From: Oscillospiraceae bacterium
GTDB taxonomy: Bacteria > Bacillota > Clostridia > Oscillospirales > Oscillospiraceae
Length of the DNA: 64,000 nucleotides
Reading direction: 5' to 3'
Assembly (NCBI GenBank): GCA_017397835.1
Contig: JAFQHV010000008.1
Coordinates: 30,535 to 94,534 of the forward strand
Each line of letters begins with the position of its first letter. Position 1 is the stretch's first letter. The notes beneath the pieces were generated by a model. That model made no database searches and was not told the DNA's origin. It worked only from the letters and a program-made list of their open reading frames with translations. The position numbers were made by a program, and so were the translations under genes. Shown here piece after piece: positions 43,832 through 53,600 of this stretch.

Positions 43832-46489
43832 ATGAAGCTTATGGTGCTGGACGGAAACTCTATCGTTAACCGCGCCTTTTACGGCGTCAGCCAGAATCTG
43901 ACCACCCGGGACGGTCTGCCCACCAACGCCATCTTCGGGTTTCTGAACATTCTGAATAAGCTGCTGGACGAGGACAAGCCCGACGCCCTGTGCGTCACCT
44001 TTGACCGCAAGGCACCTACCTTCCGCCACCTGGCCTACGAGGGGTACAAGGCCCAGCGCAAGGGTATGCCGGAGGAGCTGGCCGCCCAGATGCCGGTCTT
44101 GAAAGACGTGCTGCACGCCATGAACATCCCCACCTACGAACTGGACGGGTGGGAGGCGGACGACCTCATCGGCACCATCGCCGCCAAGGACACCGCCGCC
44201 GGCTGGCACACCACCGTGGTCACCGGCGACAAGGACTCCCTCCAGCTCATCACCGACACCACCACCGTCAAGCTGGTGTCCACCCGTATGGGCCGCACCG
44301 AGACCCGGGATATGACCCCGGAGGCCTTCCGGGAGCAGTACGGCTTTGACCCCATCCACATCATCGACCTGAAGGCCCTGATGGGCGATGCCTCCGACAA
44401 CATCCCCGGTGTCAAGGGCGTGGGCGAAAAGACCGCCATGGCGCTGATCCAGCGCTACCACTCCATCGACGATTTGTACTCCGCCATGCCCGCACCCGAA
44501 ATGGAGCCGGGTGTCCCCGCCAAGCCGGGCGTGGTCAACAAGCTGGCGGAGGGAGCGGATATGGCCCGGCTGTCCTATGACCTTGCCTCCATCCACACCG
44601 ATGCCCCCATCGACTTCGACCCCGCCGCCAATTTGCGCCGCCCGGTGGATAACGATGCGCTTTATTCCCTGTTCCTGCGGCTGGAATTTTCCAAACTGAT
44701 TGACAAGTACGGCCTGACCGCCCCCGGCGACGCCGCCCCGGTTTCCGACGAGGTGGATTTGACCTGCACCTGCGAGGTGGTCGCCGACGACGAACGGGCC
44801 ATGGAACTGCTGGCACAGTACGAGCAGGCGGAATACGTCACCTGCCTGCCCCTGCCCACCCTGGACGGCCTGTGTGTGTTCCAAAACGGCTGCGCCGCCG
44901 TGCTGCTGGCAAGCCGTCTGCCCCGGTATAACGAATTTTTGCGGAGGTTTTTCTCCCCCGCCGTGACCAAAATCTCCCACGACATCAAGCCCATCCAGCG
45001 CAGATTGCTGGAGGAGGGCCTGTCCACCGAGGGTTTCACCTTCGACACCTGCGTGGCCGCCTATCTCCTGTCCCCCACCGACGGCAGCTATGATTTGGAC
45101 AAGCTGGCCATGCACTACTGCAACCTGCAGCTGCCCGAGGGTGACTTTTTCTCCGAGGATGCCTTCGGCCCCCTGGCAGACCCCGCCGTCCCGGCGGAAC
45201 ATTGGGCTGCCTACACCGCCCTCATCGCCTATCTCTACCCCCTGCTGAAAGACAAGCTGGCGGAACTGAACATGGACAAGCTGTACTATGAAATCGAGCT
45301 GCCCCTGTGTACGGTCCTTGCCGAGATGGAGCAGGTCGGCTTCTTCGTGGACCGCGGCGCACTGGCCGACTACGGCACCGCCCTGGCCCAGGGCATTGAG
45401 CAGGCCCAGACCGCCATTTACGATCTGGCCGGGGAACCGTTTAACATCAACTCCACCCAGCAATTGGGTGCACTGCTCTTCGATAAGCTGGGACTGCCCC
45501 CGGTGAAGAAGACCAAGACCGGCTATTCCACCAACGCCGAGGTGCTGGAAAAGCTGCGCGGTCAGCACCCCATCATCCAGCAGATTTTGGACTACCGCCA
45601 ACTGACCAAGCTGAAATCCACTTACGCAGACGGACTCGGTAAAGTAATAGCACCTGACGGCCGAATCCATACCAGTTTCCAGAATACCGTCACCGCCACG
45701 GGGCGCCTGTCCTCCACCGAGCCCAATCTGCAGAACATCCCCGTCCGCACCCCGCTGGGCGCCAAGCTGCGTGAGATGTTCGTGGCCGGACCGGGCAAGG
45801 TTCTGGTAGATGCGGACTACTCCCAGATCGAGCTGCGGCTGCTGGCCTGCATGGCAAATGACACCACTATGATCGACGGCTTCAACTCCGGCGAGGATAT
45901 CCACACCATCACCGCCAGTCAGGTCTTTGGTGTGGCGCAGTCGGAAGTCACCCCCGATATGCGCCGCAGCGCCAAAGCGGTGAACTTCGGCATCGTGTAC
46001 GGCATCTCCCCCTTCTCCCTCTCCCAGGACATCAAGGTAAGTGTGGCGGAGGCCAAGGCCTATATGGACAAGTATTTCGCCCACTATCCCGGGGTCAAGA
46101 CCTATATGGATGCCGTGGTGGAGCAGGCCAAGGCGGAGGGCTGGGTGGCCACTCTCTTCGGCCGCCGCCGCTGGGTACCGGAGTTGCGCTCCTCCAACTT
46201 CAATCTGCGCTCCTTTGGTGAGCGTGTGGCCCTCAACGCTCCCATTCAAGGCACCGCCGCCGACATCATCAAGCTGGCCATGGTGCGGGTGCGTGACCGC
46301 CTGCTGGCCAACGGACTGCAGGGTCGGCTGGTGCTTCAGGTCCACGATGAGCTGATCGTGGAGTGTCCCAAGGAAGAGGCCGAACCGGTCTGTGCCCTGC
46401 TGCAGCAGGAGATGGAAAACGTGGCAAAGCTTGCCGTTCCCCTGCTGGCGGACACCCACTGCGGCAAAAGCTGGGCGGATGCCCATTAA
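43832..46489 (+). CDS. polA: DNA polymerase I
   Basis: This 885-residue polymerase has an N-terminal 5'-3' exonuclease (residues 1-290, with VTGDKDSLQL and YGFDPIHIIDLKALMGD), a central domain and a C-terminal polymerase. Motif A is DADYSQIELRLLA, motif B is RRSAKAVNFGIVYG, and motif C is VHDELIVE. The central 3'-5' exonuclease domain lacks the recognisable DxE metal motifs, so proofreading is probably lost, as in other Firmicutes PolA. It fills gaps in repair and Okazaki processing. ATG 43832 follows AAGGAGG. Three more genes up to tsaD follow with small gaps. Confidence 0.97.
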   Translation: MKLMVLDGNSIVNRAFYGVSQNLTTRDGLPTNAIFGFLNILNKLLDEDKPDALCVTFDRKAPTFRHLAYEGYKAQRKGMPEELAAQMPVLKDVLHAMNIPTYELDGWEADDLIGTIAAKDTAAGWHTTVVTGDKDSLQLITDTTTVKLVSTRMGRTETRDMTPEAFREQYGFDPIHIIDLKALMGDASDNIPGVKGVGEKTAMALIQRYHSIDDLYSAMPAPEMEPGVPAKPGVVNKLAEGADMARLSYDLASIHTDAPIDFDPAANLRRPVDNDALYSLFLRLEFSKLIDKYGLTAPGDAAPVSDEVDLTCTCEVVADDERAMELLAQYEQAEYVTCLPLPTLDGLCVFQNGCAAVLLASRLPRYNEFLRRFFSPAVTKISHDIKPIQRRLLEEGLSTEGFTFDTCVAAYLLSPTDGSYDLDKLAMHYCNLQLPEGDFFSEDAFGPLADPAVPAEHWAAYTALIAYLYPLLKDKLAELNMDKLYYEIELPLCTVLAEMEQVGFFVDRGALADYGTALAQGIEQAQTAIYDLAGEPFNINSTQQLGALLFDKLGLPPVKKTKTGYSTNAEVLEKLRGQHPIIQQILDYRQLTKLKSTYADGLGKVIAPDGRIHTSFQNTVTATGRLSSTEPNLQNIPVRTPLGAKLREMFVAGPGKVLVDADYSQIELRLLACMANDTTMIDGFNSGEDIHTITASQVFGVAQSEVTPDMRRSAKAVNFGIVYGISPFSLSQDIKVSVAEAKAYMDKYFAHYPGVKTYMDAVVEQAKAEGWVATLFGRRRWVPELRSSNFNLRSFGERVALNAPIQGTAADIIKLAMVRVRDRLLANGLQGRLVLQVHDELIVECPKEEAEPVCALLQQEMENVAKLAVPLLADTHCGKSWADAH

Positions 46490-46503
46490 AGGAGGTCATA
46501 GTT

Positions 46504-46872
46504 ATGAAGAACCGACTGAATATCGCGCTGCTCATCCTTTGGCTTGCCGGTGCCGTCCTCTGTATTTGGAACTGGCTAAGCTTTATCAATATCCCGTCCT
46601 TCATCCTGCCCCTTTTCCCCGCCTTTTGCTCTCAGCTTCTGCTGTGCCGCGTAACCAAAAACGGATATCTCCGGGCGCTGCCTGCGTTGCCGGTTCTGGG
46701 TCTGCTGGCCATCGCCGGTTGGTACGCCATCTTTGGTTCCGGCTGGGATATGCTGGCCGCCCTGATTTTTGCTCTCGCCGCCATCTCCCCCGCTGTGGGC
46801 GCCGTGTTCGGCTGGCTGGTTTGGTGGCTGACGGAGCTGCACAAGAGAACCAAATCTCTCAAGGAGTGTTGA
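46504..46872 (+). CDS. Small membrane protein of unknown function
   Basis: This 122-residue protein has three to four hydrophobic segments (residues 7-24, 28-50, 58-78 and 83-108) and a basic C-terminus. I do not recognise it. GGAGG precedes the ATG 14 bp after polA. It lies between polA and rimI and is probably co-transcribed with both. Confidence 0.7.
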   Translation: MKNRLNIALLILWLAGAVLCIWNWLSFINIPSFILPLFPAFCSQLLLCRVTKNGYLRALPALPVLGLLAIAGWYAIFGSGWDMLAALIFALAAISPAVGAVFGWLVWWLTELHKRTKSLKEC

Positions 46873-46873
46873 T

Positions 46874-47341
46874 ATGTATTACGAGATCGTACCCATGGAC
46901 CGCAGCCACATTGAGCAGATCGCGGAACTGGAACGCAGCTGCTTCTCCACCCCCTGGACAGAGAACATGCTCACCGATGCCCTGTTTGACCCTCAGGCCA
47001 GCTTCATCGTAGCTGAGGACGGCGAGGGCGGCGTGCTGGGCTACGCCGGACTCCACGCCGTTTTGGACGAGGGTTACATCGACAACGTCGCCGTGGAAGA
47101 GGCGGCCCGCCGCCACGGCGTGGCCTCCGCCCTGCTGGACGTGTTCTGCCGCTTTGGCGAAGCTAATCTGGCCTTTCTGACTCTAGAGGTGCGCGCTTCC
47201 AACGCCGCCGCCATCGCCCTGTACCAAAAGCACGGCTTTGCTCAGGTGGGTCTGCGCAAGAACTACTACTCCAATCCCCGCGAGGATGCCATCATTATGA
47301 CCCGGGAGTTCGCTGAACATGGAACTGAAACTGCTGAATAA
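46874..47341 (+). CDS. rimI: Ribosomal protein bS18-alanine N-acetyltransferase
   Basis: This 155-residue GNAT enzyme acetylates the N-terminal Ala of ribosomal protein S18 and is usually next to tsaD. The acetyl-CoA loop is EAARRHGVASALL, and the YQKHGFAQVGLRKNYY segment is typical of RimI. AAGGAG precedes the ATG. The next gene overlaps its 3' end by 23 bp. Confidence 0.92.
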   Translation: MYYEIVPMDRSHIEQIAELERSCFSTPWTENMLTDALFDPQASFIVAEDGEGGVLGYAGLHAVLDEGYIDNVAVEEAARRHGVASALLDVFCRFGEANLAFLTLEVRASNAAAIALYQKHGFAQVGLRKNYYSNPREDAIIMTREFAEHGTETAE

Positions 47342-47927
47342 GTGTGAAACAAAATCACTTTACAACCGAGAGATGAAGCGGGCTTTCCCGCCCAGTGAGC
47401 TGAAACCTCTGTCCGCCATCGAGGAGATGCGGGACAAGGGCCGCTACGAGCCGCTGGGTCTGTTTGAGGGTGACGAACTGCTTGGCTACGCCTTTATATG
47501 GCTGGAGCCGGGCATCCCCTTCGCCCTGCTGGACTACCTCGGTGTGGTAGAGGGCAAGCGGGGCGGCGGTCTGGGTACGGCGTGTCTTGACCTGCTGGCC
47601 GAGCGTTACCGCAACTATCGCGGCGTGTTCGGTGAGTCGGAGGCCGCATCCTCCTCCGACCCCGGGGAGGCCGCCCTCCAGCGCCGGCGTCTGGACTTCT
47701 ATTACCGCAACGGCTTCCGCTACGGCGGCTACGACTGCGCCCTGTACGGCGTGCATTACGAGACCCTGATCCGCGGGGATGCGGACGTCTCTGCGGAGGA
47801 ACTGCTGGAGGCCCACCGCACCATCTACGCCAACCACATGCCCCAAAAGGTGTACGACCGATTTATCCAAATCCCCCTTGCCCCGGGCGAGAAGCCTAAC
47901 CCGCCCGCCGCGTGGAGAGAGGAGTGA
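47319..47927 (+). CDS. GNAT-family N-acetyltransferase
   Basis: This 202-residue acetyltransferase has the acetyl-CoA loop region GVVEGKRGGGLGTACLDLL and the C-terminal RRLDFYYRNGFRYGGYD. Substrate unknown. The ATG lies inside the rimI 3' end after GGGAG, so translation is coupled. It is followed by tsaD after 4 bp. Its tail (residues 150-202) is longer than a minimal GNAT fold. Confidence 0.85.
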   Translation: MELKLLNKCETKSLYNREMKRAFPPSELKPLSAIEEMRDKGRYEPLGLFEGDELLGYAFIWLEPGIPFALLDYLGVVEGKRGGGLGTACLDLLAERYRNYRGVFGESEAASSSDPGEAALQRRRLDFYYRNGFRYGGYDCALYGVHYETLIRGDADVSAEELLEAHRTIYANHMPQKVYDRFIQIPLAPGEKPNPPAAWREE

Positions 47928-47931
47928 TCCC

Positions 47932-48942
47932 ATGAATATTTTAGCCATTGAGTCCTCCTGCGACGAAACGGCGGTGGCCATCGTCCGCAACGGGCGCGAG
48001 GTGCTGTGCGACTGCATCGCCTCTCAGGTGGAGATGCACGCCATCTACGGCGGCGTGGTGCCGGAGATCGCCTCCCGCAAGCATGTGGAGGCCATCAGCG
48101 TACTGGCTGACCGCGCGCTGGAGCAAACCGGTCTGACCCGCCGTGACATCGATGCCGTAGCGGTGACCTACGCGCCGGGTCTCATCGGCGCAGTTTTGGT
48201 GGGTGTCAACTTCGCCAAGGCGGTGGCCTACGCTCTGGGTGTCCCCCTCATCCCCGTCCACCACACTCGGGGACACATCGCCGCCAACTACATCACCCAC
48301 CCGGAGCTGGAACCGCCCTTTGTCTGCCTGTGCGTGTCCGGCGGCAACACCATCATCGTGGACGTGCAGTCCTATACCGAGATGCGCGTGCTGGGCGGCA
48401 CCCGGGACGACGCAGCGGGCGAGTGCTTTGACAAGGTGGGCCGCGTGCTGAACATCGGTTATCCCGGCGGCGCGCCCATGGACCGTTTGGGTCAGGGCGG
48501 CGACCCCAACCGATATGAATTCCCCCGGGCCCACGTCAACGGCGCGGAGCTGGACATGTCCTTCTCCGGCCTGAAAACCGCCGCGCTGAACCTGCTGCAC
48601 AACGCCGAGCAGAAGGGCGAGGAGCTGAACCTGCCCGACTTCGCCGCCAGCTTTGGACAGGCCATCAGTGACAGCCTTGTCCCCCGCGCCATGGCGGCAG
48701 TGGCACAGACCGGGTACAACACCCTTGCCATCGCCGGCGGCGTGGCCGCCAACAGCCGCATCCGTGCCGATTTGGAGCGTTCCTGCAGGGATGCGGGTGT
48801 GAAGCTCTATATGCCGCAGCTGAAGCTGTGCGGCGACAACGCCGCCATGATCGGCTGTCAGGGCTATTACGAATATTTGGCCGGACACACCGCCGGACAG
48901 GATCTAAACGCCTACGCCACCCGGGATATCTCCTTGGGATAA
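47932..48942 (+). CDS. tsaD: tRNA threonylcarbamoyladenosine transferase subunit TsaD
   Basis: This 336-residue ASKHA-fold protein transfers threonylcarbamoyl to A37 of ANN-decoding tRNAs together with TsaB and TsaE, which are not in this window. IESSCDETAVAIV is at the start. The metal motif HxxxH appears as HHTRGH, and VSGGNT and ALNLLHNAE follow. It is co-directional with rimI, as in many Firmicutes. A strong terminator follows. Confidence 0.96.
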   Translation: MNILAIESSCDETAVAIVRNGREVLCDCIASQVEMHAIYGGVVPEIASRKHVEAISVLADRALEQTGLTRRDIDAVAVTYAPGLIGAVLVGVNFAKAVAYALGVPLIPVHHTRGHIAANYITHPELEPPFVCLCVSGGNTIIVDVQSYTEMRVLGGTRDDAAGECFDKVGRVLNIGYPGGAPMDRLGQGGDPNRYEFPRAHVNGAELDMSFSGLKTAALNLLHNAEQKGEELNLPDFAASFGQAISDSLVPRAMAAVAQTGYNTLAIAGGVAANSRIRADLERSCRDAGVKLYMPQLKLCGDNAAMIGCQGYYEYLAGHTAGQDLNAYATRDISLG

Positions 48943-48951
48943 ATCGCACAT

Positions 48952-48988
48952 AAAAGCACCCCTGACCGCACGGTCAGGGGTGCTTTTT
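48952..48988. terminator. Bidirectional terminator between tsaD and the SpoU gene
   Basis: A 17-bp stem (48952-48968 with 48971-48987) with loop CA is flanked by A and T runs. Confidence 0.9.
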
Positions 48989-48990
48989 CT

Positions 48991-49824
48991 TTATTTGCAA
49001 GGCCCGTTCAGCTGCCAAAACGCTACGGCGCTGGCCGCCGCCACGTTGAGAGAGTCCACCCCTCGCGCCATGGGGATGCGCACGGTGTAGTCGCAGGCGG
49101 CGATGGTCTTCGTGGCCAAGCCGTCCCCCTCGGTACCCAGCACGATGGCCAGCTTTTCCTCGGCGGCAAGGCGGGGGTCGTCCACGCTGACCGAGTCATC
49201 GCTCAGGGCCATGGCCGCGGTCTTGAACCCCAACTTACGGAGCAGTTCCATGCCCGGGCCGGGCCAGTCGAACATCTCTTCTCCCAAATACGCCCAGGGC
49301 ACCTGAAACACCGTTCCCATGCTCACCCGGGCGGAGCGGCGGTACAGGGGGTCGCTGCAGCCGGGGGTCAGCAGCACACCGTCCACCCCCAGGGCGGCGG
49401 CGGAGCGGAAGATGGCGCCCACGTTGGTGGGATTCATGATGTCCTCCAGAATGGCGATGCGGCGGGCGTTCTTGCAGATGTCCTCCACGCTTGGTTGCTG
49501 CGGGCGGAGCATGGCGCACAGCACCCCCCGGGTCAGGGCAAAGCCGGTCAACTGGGTCAGCACGTCGAACTCGGCGGTGAAGATGGGTACACCGGGACAG
49601 CGGGCCACCACGTCGGCGGCCTGCCCCTCGATGTGTCGGCGCTCCATCAGCATGGACACCGGCCTGCACCCCAGATCCAGCGCACGGTGGATGACCTTGG
49701 GGCTTTCGGCGATAAACATGGCGTTGGACGGCTCCTGCCGGTTGAGCAGCTGCGCCTCGGTCAGCCGGGCAAACACGTCCAGCCGCGGGTCGTTAAAGTC
49801 GGTGATATCAATTACGTTGGGCAC
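48991..49824 (-). CDS. TrmH/SpoU-family RNA 2'-O-methyltransferase
   Basis: This 277-residue SPOUT-fold enzyme has all three SpoU motifs: DIMNPTNVGAIFRSAAALG, VLGTEGDGL and IPMARGVDSLNVAAASAVAF. It methylates a ribose in tRNA or rRNA; which one cannot be told. An N-terminal domain of about 110 residues precedes the catalytic fold. It starts with GTG after AAGGA, 5 bp after the preceding gene on the minus strand. Confidence 0.92.
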   Translation of the reverse strand: MPNVIDITDFNDPRLDVFARLTEAQLLNRQEPSNAMFIAESPKVIHRALDLGCRPVSMLMERRHIEGQAADVVARCPGVPIFTAEFDVLTQLTGFALTRGVLCAMLRPQQPSVEDICKNARRIAILEDIMNPTNVGAIFRSAAALGVDGVLLTPGCSDPLYRRSARVSMGTVFQVPWAYLGEEMFDWPGPGMELLRKLGFKTAAMALSDDSVSVDDPRLAAEEKLAIVLGTEGDGLATKTIAACDYTVRIPMARGVDSLNVAAASAVAFWQLNGPCK

Positions 49825-49829
49825 GGGTA

Positions 49830-50471
49830 TCAGTCCTTACACTTTTTTCTTTCGTTGACGTGGGAGACCGCCAGCACAGCAAGTGCAATAACGGACAGTC
49901 CCAAAAACAGCCAGGAGCCCCAGTTCATAATGCTGAACACGCCGTGTCCGATGGCCTGCGCGATCACACCCACGGTAAACATAGCGCGGCGCTCCGCGTT
50001 CAGTCCTTTCGTTCCAACACGGTGCAACAGCTTGGCAAACAGGAGGGCCGACAGCGCGTTCAGGCAAAGACAAACCGCCGTGAACACCTGCGGAATGTAC
50101 ATATCGTGATTGAACGGAATCGTGCCGACAAACAGCACCAACCCCAGCGCGATGCCGCCCCAAAACCACCGCCGCATCAGCAGCAATACCAAAACCGCCA
50201 TAATGGTCAACTGCGCCAGGGTCACGTAAAGGAAAAGGCCCCGACTTTCATAATAGCAGTACTCCGGCCAAAAGGACACTAAATCGAGCAAAACGGCAAA
50301 AGGCATACTAAACCACGCAAATCTGCAATCGATAAGCCAAAAGGCAACGGGCAGCACGACCATGGCGATGCCAAATCCGGCAAGAGCCACCCAAAACCGG
50401 TAATACGACAACAGGCAGGCCACCACGGTCAGCACGATGGCAAGGATCCCAAACATCTGTCTCTTTTTCAC
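49830..50471 (-). CDS. Membrane protein of unknown function
   Basis: This 213-residue protein has about seven hydrophobic segments and no recognised motif. It starts most plausibly at GTG 50471, which follows GGGG at about 9 bp. It is coupled to the SpoU methyltransferase gene 5 bp downstream. Function unknown. Confidence 0.65.
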   Translation of the reverse strand: MKKRQMFGILAIVLTVVACLLSYYRFWVALAGFGIAMVVLPVAFWLIDCRFAWFSMPFAVLLDLVSFWPEYCYYESRGLFLYVTLAQLTIMAVLVLLLMRRWFWGGIALGLVLFVGTIPFNHDMYIPQVFTAVCLCLNALSALLFAKLLHRVGTKGLNAERRAMFTVGVIAQAIGHGVFSIMNWGSWLFLGLSVIALAVLAVSHVNERKKCKD

Positions 50472-50552
50472 ATCGTCACGCCCCTTTCCGCTGTTGCACC
50501 ATTCTACCATATTTTTCGCCTCCTTTCAATCGGCACGCAGTGCACTTTTTAT

Positions 50553-50581
50553 TTGCTACCCCGCTTATAATGTGATAAAAT
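50553..50581 (+). promoter_or_regulatory. Promoter of the three-gene operon
   Basis: TTGCTA (50553-50558) and TAAAAT (50576-50581) are 17 bp apart, 37 bp before the 1597-codon gene. Confidence 0.65.
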
Positions 50582-50618
50582 AATACGATAACAAAACCGA
50601 CCGAAAGGCGGCGTTACT

Positions 50619-53600
50619 ATGCACGAAAAGCTCATTCAACAACTGACCACCCACACAGCCGAGCGGCTTGCCGCCCGGCGGCTGCCCTTTGCCCCCACCA
50701 AGCGGGCGGCGATGGCGCTGCTGCACACCCCTTCGTGGACGGGCGGCCTGTCCGCCCTGCTGCCTTTGAAGGGACAGCTATCCTGTGAAAACGTGGTGGA
50801 GCTTTGTTCCGATATCCTGCCCCGCCTGTGCCGGGAGCCCAAGGACGGATGGCTTGATTTCTGCTATCGTTACGCCAAGAGCCTGATGTTCCCGGCCGGC
50901 AACTTCGCCCCGGATGCCGAGGAGTACTCCGATGGCGCCAACCTGCTGCTGTGCGCCATGCAGGTGCTGTTTGAGTACGAGGGGGATGCTCTGCCCTTTG
51001 ACACGGCCCGCCACTTCCGTTTCCTGAACGAGGAGCAGTGGCGTGGGTGCGACAACAGCCGGGAGTACGGACGCTTCCTTGCTGCCCTGCGGCAGGAGTA
51101 CGTCTATGAGCTGATGCGCCTGAGCGAGGAGCTGACCGAGTACGAGACCCTCAGCCACATCGCCGGGGTCCACTATATCGCCATGACCGCCGCCGAAGGT
51201 CTGCGCCGTGCCGGGGTCAGCGTGGACCTGTCTTTGGTATCCGCTGCCGCTGCTTCTCACGATTTGGGCAAGTTCGGCTGCCGCCCCGGAGAGCGTGTCC
51301 CCCACCTGCACTACTACTACACCGACCAGTGGCTGCTGGCCCATCGGCTGGAAAACGTCAGCCACATCGCCTCCAACCACTCCACCTGGGATCTGGAACT
51401 GGAGGCACTGTCTGCCGAGTCCCTGTGTCTGATCTACGCCGACTTTCGTGCCCGTCAGGCGCCGGATGAAACCGGCCGACTCGTCACCACTCTGATGTCG
51501 CTGGAGCAGGCCTTCCGCGCCGTACTCACCAAGCTGGAAAACGTGGACGATACCAAGCTGCGCCGCTACGAATTCGTCTATGGCAAGCTGGTAGATTTTG
51601 AGGACTACCTGCGCCGTCTGGGCGTGGACGTGGATCTGACCGGCACCCCCGGCACACCCGCCCCTGCCAAGGACCCCGCCGTGATGACTCCGGACGAGAT
51701 GGTGGCCGCCATGACCACCATGACGGTGGCCCACAACGTGGAGCTGATGCACGCTCTGAGCAGCGAGCGGCAGTTTGGCAATATTATCGAAGCGGCCCGC
51801 TCCGCCAAGGACTGGAAGCAGTTGCGGGCCTATCTGGACGTTTTTGAGGAATACTTTACCTACCTGTCCGCCCGGCAGAAGGAGCAGGCCCTGGCCTTCC
51901 TCTACGAGCTGCTGGTCCACCGCGAGGGCGATATCCGCCGGCAGGCCGGTGCGCTGATGGGTCAGATCATCGCCCGATTCCATTTGGGCTACCGCAAGCA
52001 GTTGCCCGCCGATGCCCCCGCCGACCCCGCGGAAGAAGCCCCCTTTGTCCTGTGGGAGAAGTTCCTGAACAAGCTCATCTACCCCGACCACAAGACCACC
52101 CAGCCTCAGCGCGCCCACATCGGCTACACCCTGAAGCTGGTGGTGGCCGCCCTGTTGGAGCACTGCCGTGCCGAGGACACCGACCGCTTCGTGGCCGCCC
52201 TGCTGAAATTCTACACCGACCCGGAGCATATGCAGCCGGACACCGCCTTTACCCTGCTGGATGCCCTGCACGACCTGCCCGCCCACCTGTACGACGAGCA
52301 GACCACGCTTGCGCTTATTGAGTTCGCTGCCCACTTCGCTCTGCACGGCGAGCTTCGGCTGAAGGTTGCCGCCCTGCGCTTTCTGCTGACCTTAAGTTCC
52401 ACTCTTCCCGACCGGGTCCCCGCCAGCCGCCGCATCGCAGAGATCGCCCGCAGCGCAGACCCCGGCAGTGATCTGCCCATGATCTTCCTGCAGTACAAGC
52501 TGCTGGAAACCTCCGGCGAGGATACCTCCCGCCACCACACCCTGCTCCATCAACGGGACATCACCGGTGAGGTGTTTTTGAACAACCTGAAAACCGCCAC
52601 CCCCTGGATCATCAAGTCGCTGAACATCGAATTGCTGGTGGACCAAGTGGAGCACGGCCGTCACGGTCAAATTCTGCATATCGCCACCCACCTGTCCAAT
52701 TTGGTCAAGGTGGCCGAGCGGGTGGTCGTCCGCCACGCTGCCGGTCAGGCGCTGGTGCGCCTGATCCCGCTGCTCAGCCGCGAACAGCGCAACGAAGTTG
52801 TGGTGGAGTTGGGCAAGGGCCTTGAGATGGGCCAATATGAAATCTCCAAATACATCCCCGACTATTTTGGCGAAGCCGCCCTGTTCCTCCACCCCAACGA
52901 GTTGGACGAGCAGATCACGGGTCTTAAGAAGCTGCTGGGCAGTCCCATGGACAGCGTAGTGTCCGTGGCGCTGTCCACCATCGGCGTATTGCTGCAGCAC
53001 TACCCCGAGTATGCCGCCCGCTTCCCCGAGGCGGAGGAAGTCTACGAAATGCGCCGCCAGGATCTGCTGGGTATGCTGCTGCAGGGTTTGGCTCACTATC
53101 GCCAAAGTGTGCGGCAGGAAGCCATGCTGGTCATCGGCAAGTTCCTGTTTGAGAGCGATCTGCTGACCATGCGGGAAAAGGCCTCCACCTTCTCACTCAT
53201 CTACCAAAAACTGCTGTTCCTGCTCCAGCCCACCCACAACGAGGAGCGCTTGACCTTCTTCTATCGCGCCTCCGCCCTGTCCCATATCTATCGTTTCCTG
53301 TCCCTGTACCGGCTGGACCACGGTCCCATGACCTTCTCCACCCCGGAAAAGGTGGCGTTCTTCCCCGGCACCTTTGACCCCTTCACCCTGTCCCACAAGG
53401 GTATCGTGCAGGCCATCCGTGACATGGGCTTTGAGGTTTACCTCGCTGTGGATGAATTTTCCTGGTCCAAAAAGGCACAGCCCCACCTCATTCGCCGTCA
53501 GATCGTCAGCATGTCGGTGGCAGGTGATTTCCATGTACACCTGTTCCCCGACAATACCCCGGTGAACCTTGCCAACCCCGCCGATCTGGACCGCCTGCAG

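Noticed and set aside
43790-46486. 898-codon open frame opposite polA
   Set aside because: It mirrors the polA codon pattern and has no recognisable domain.
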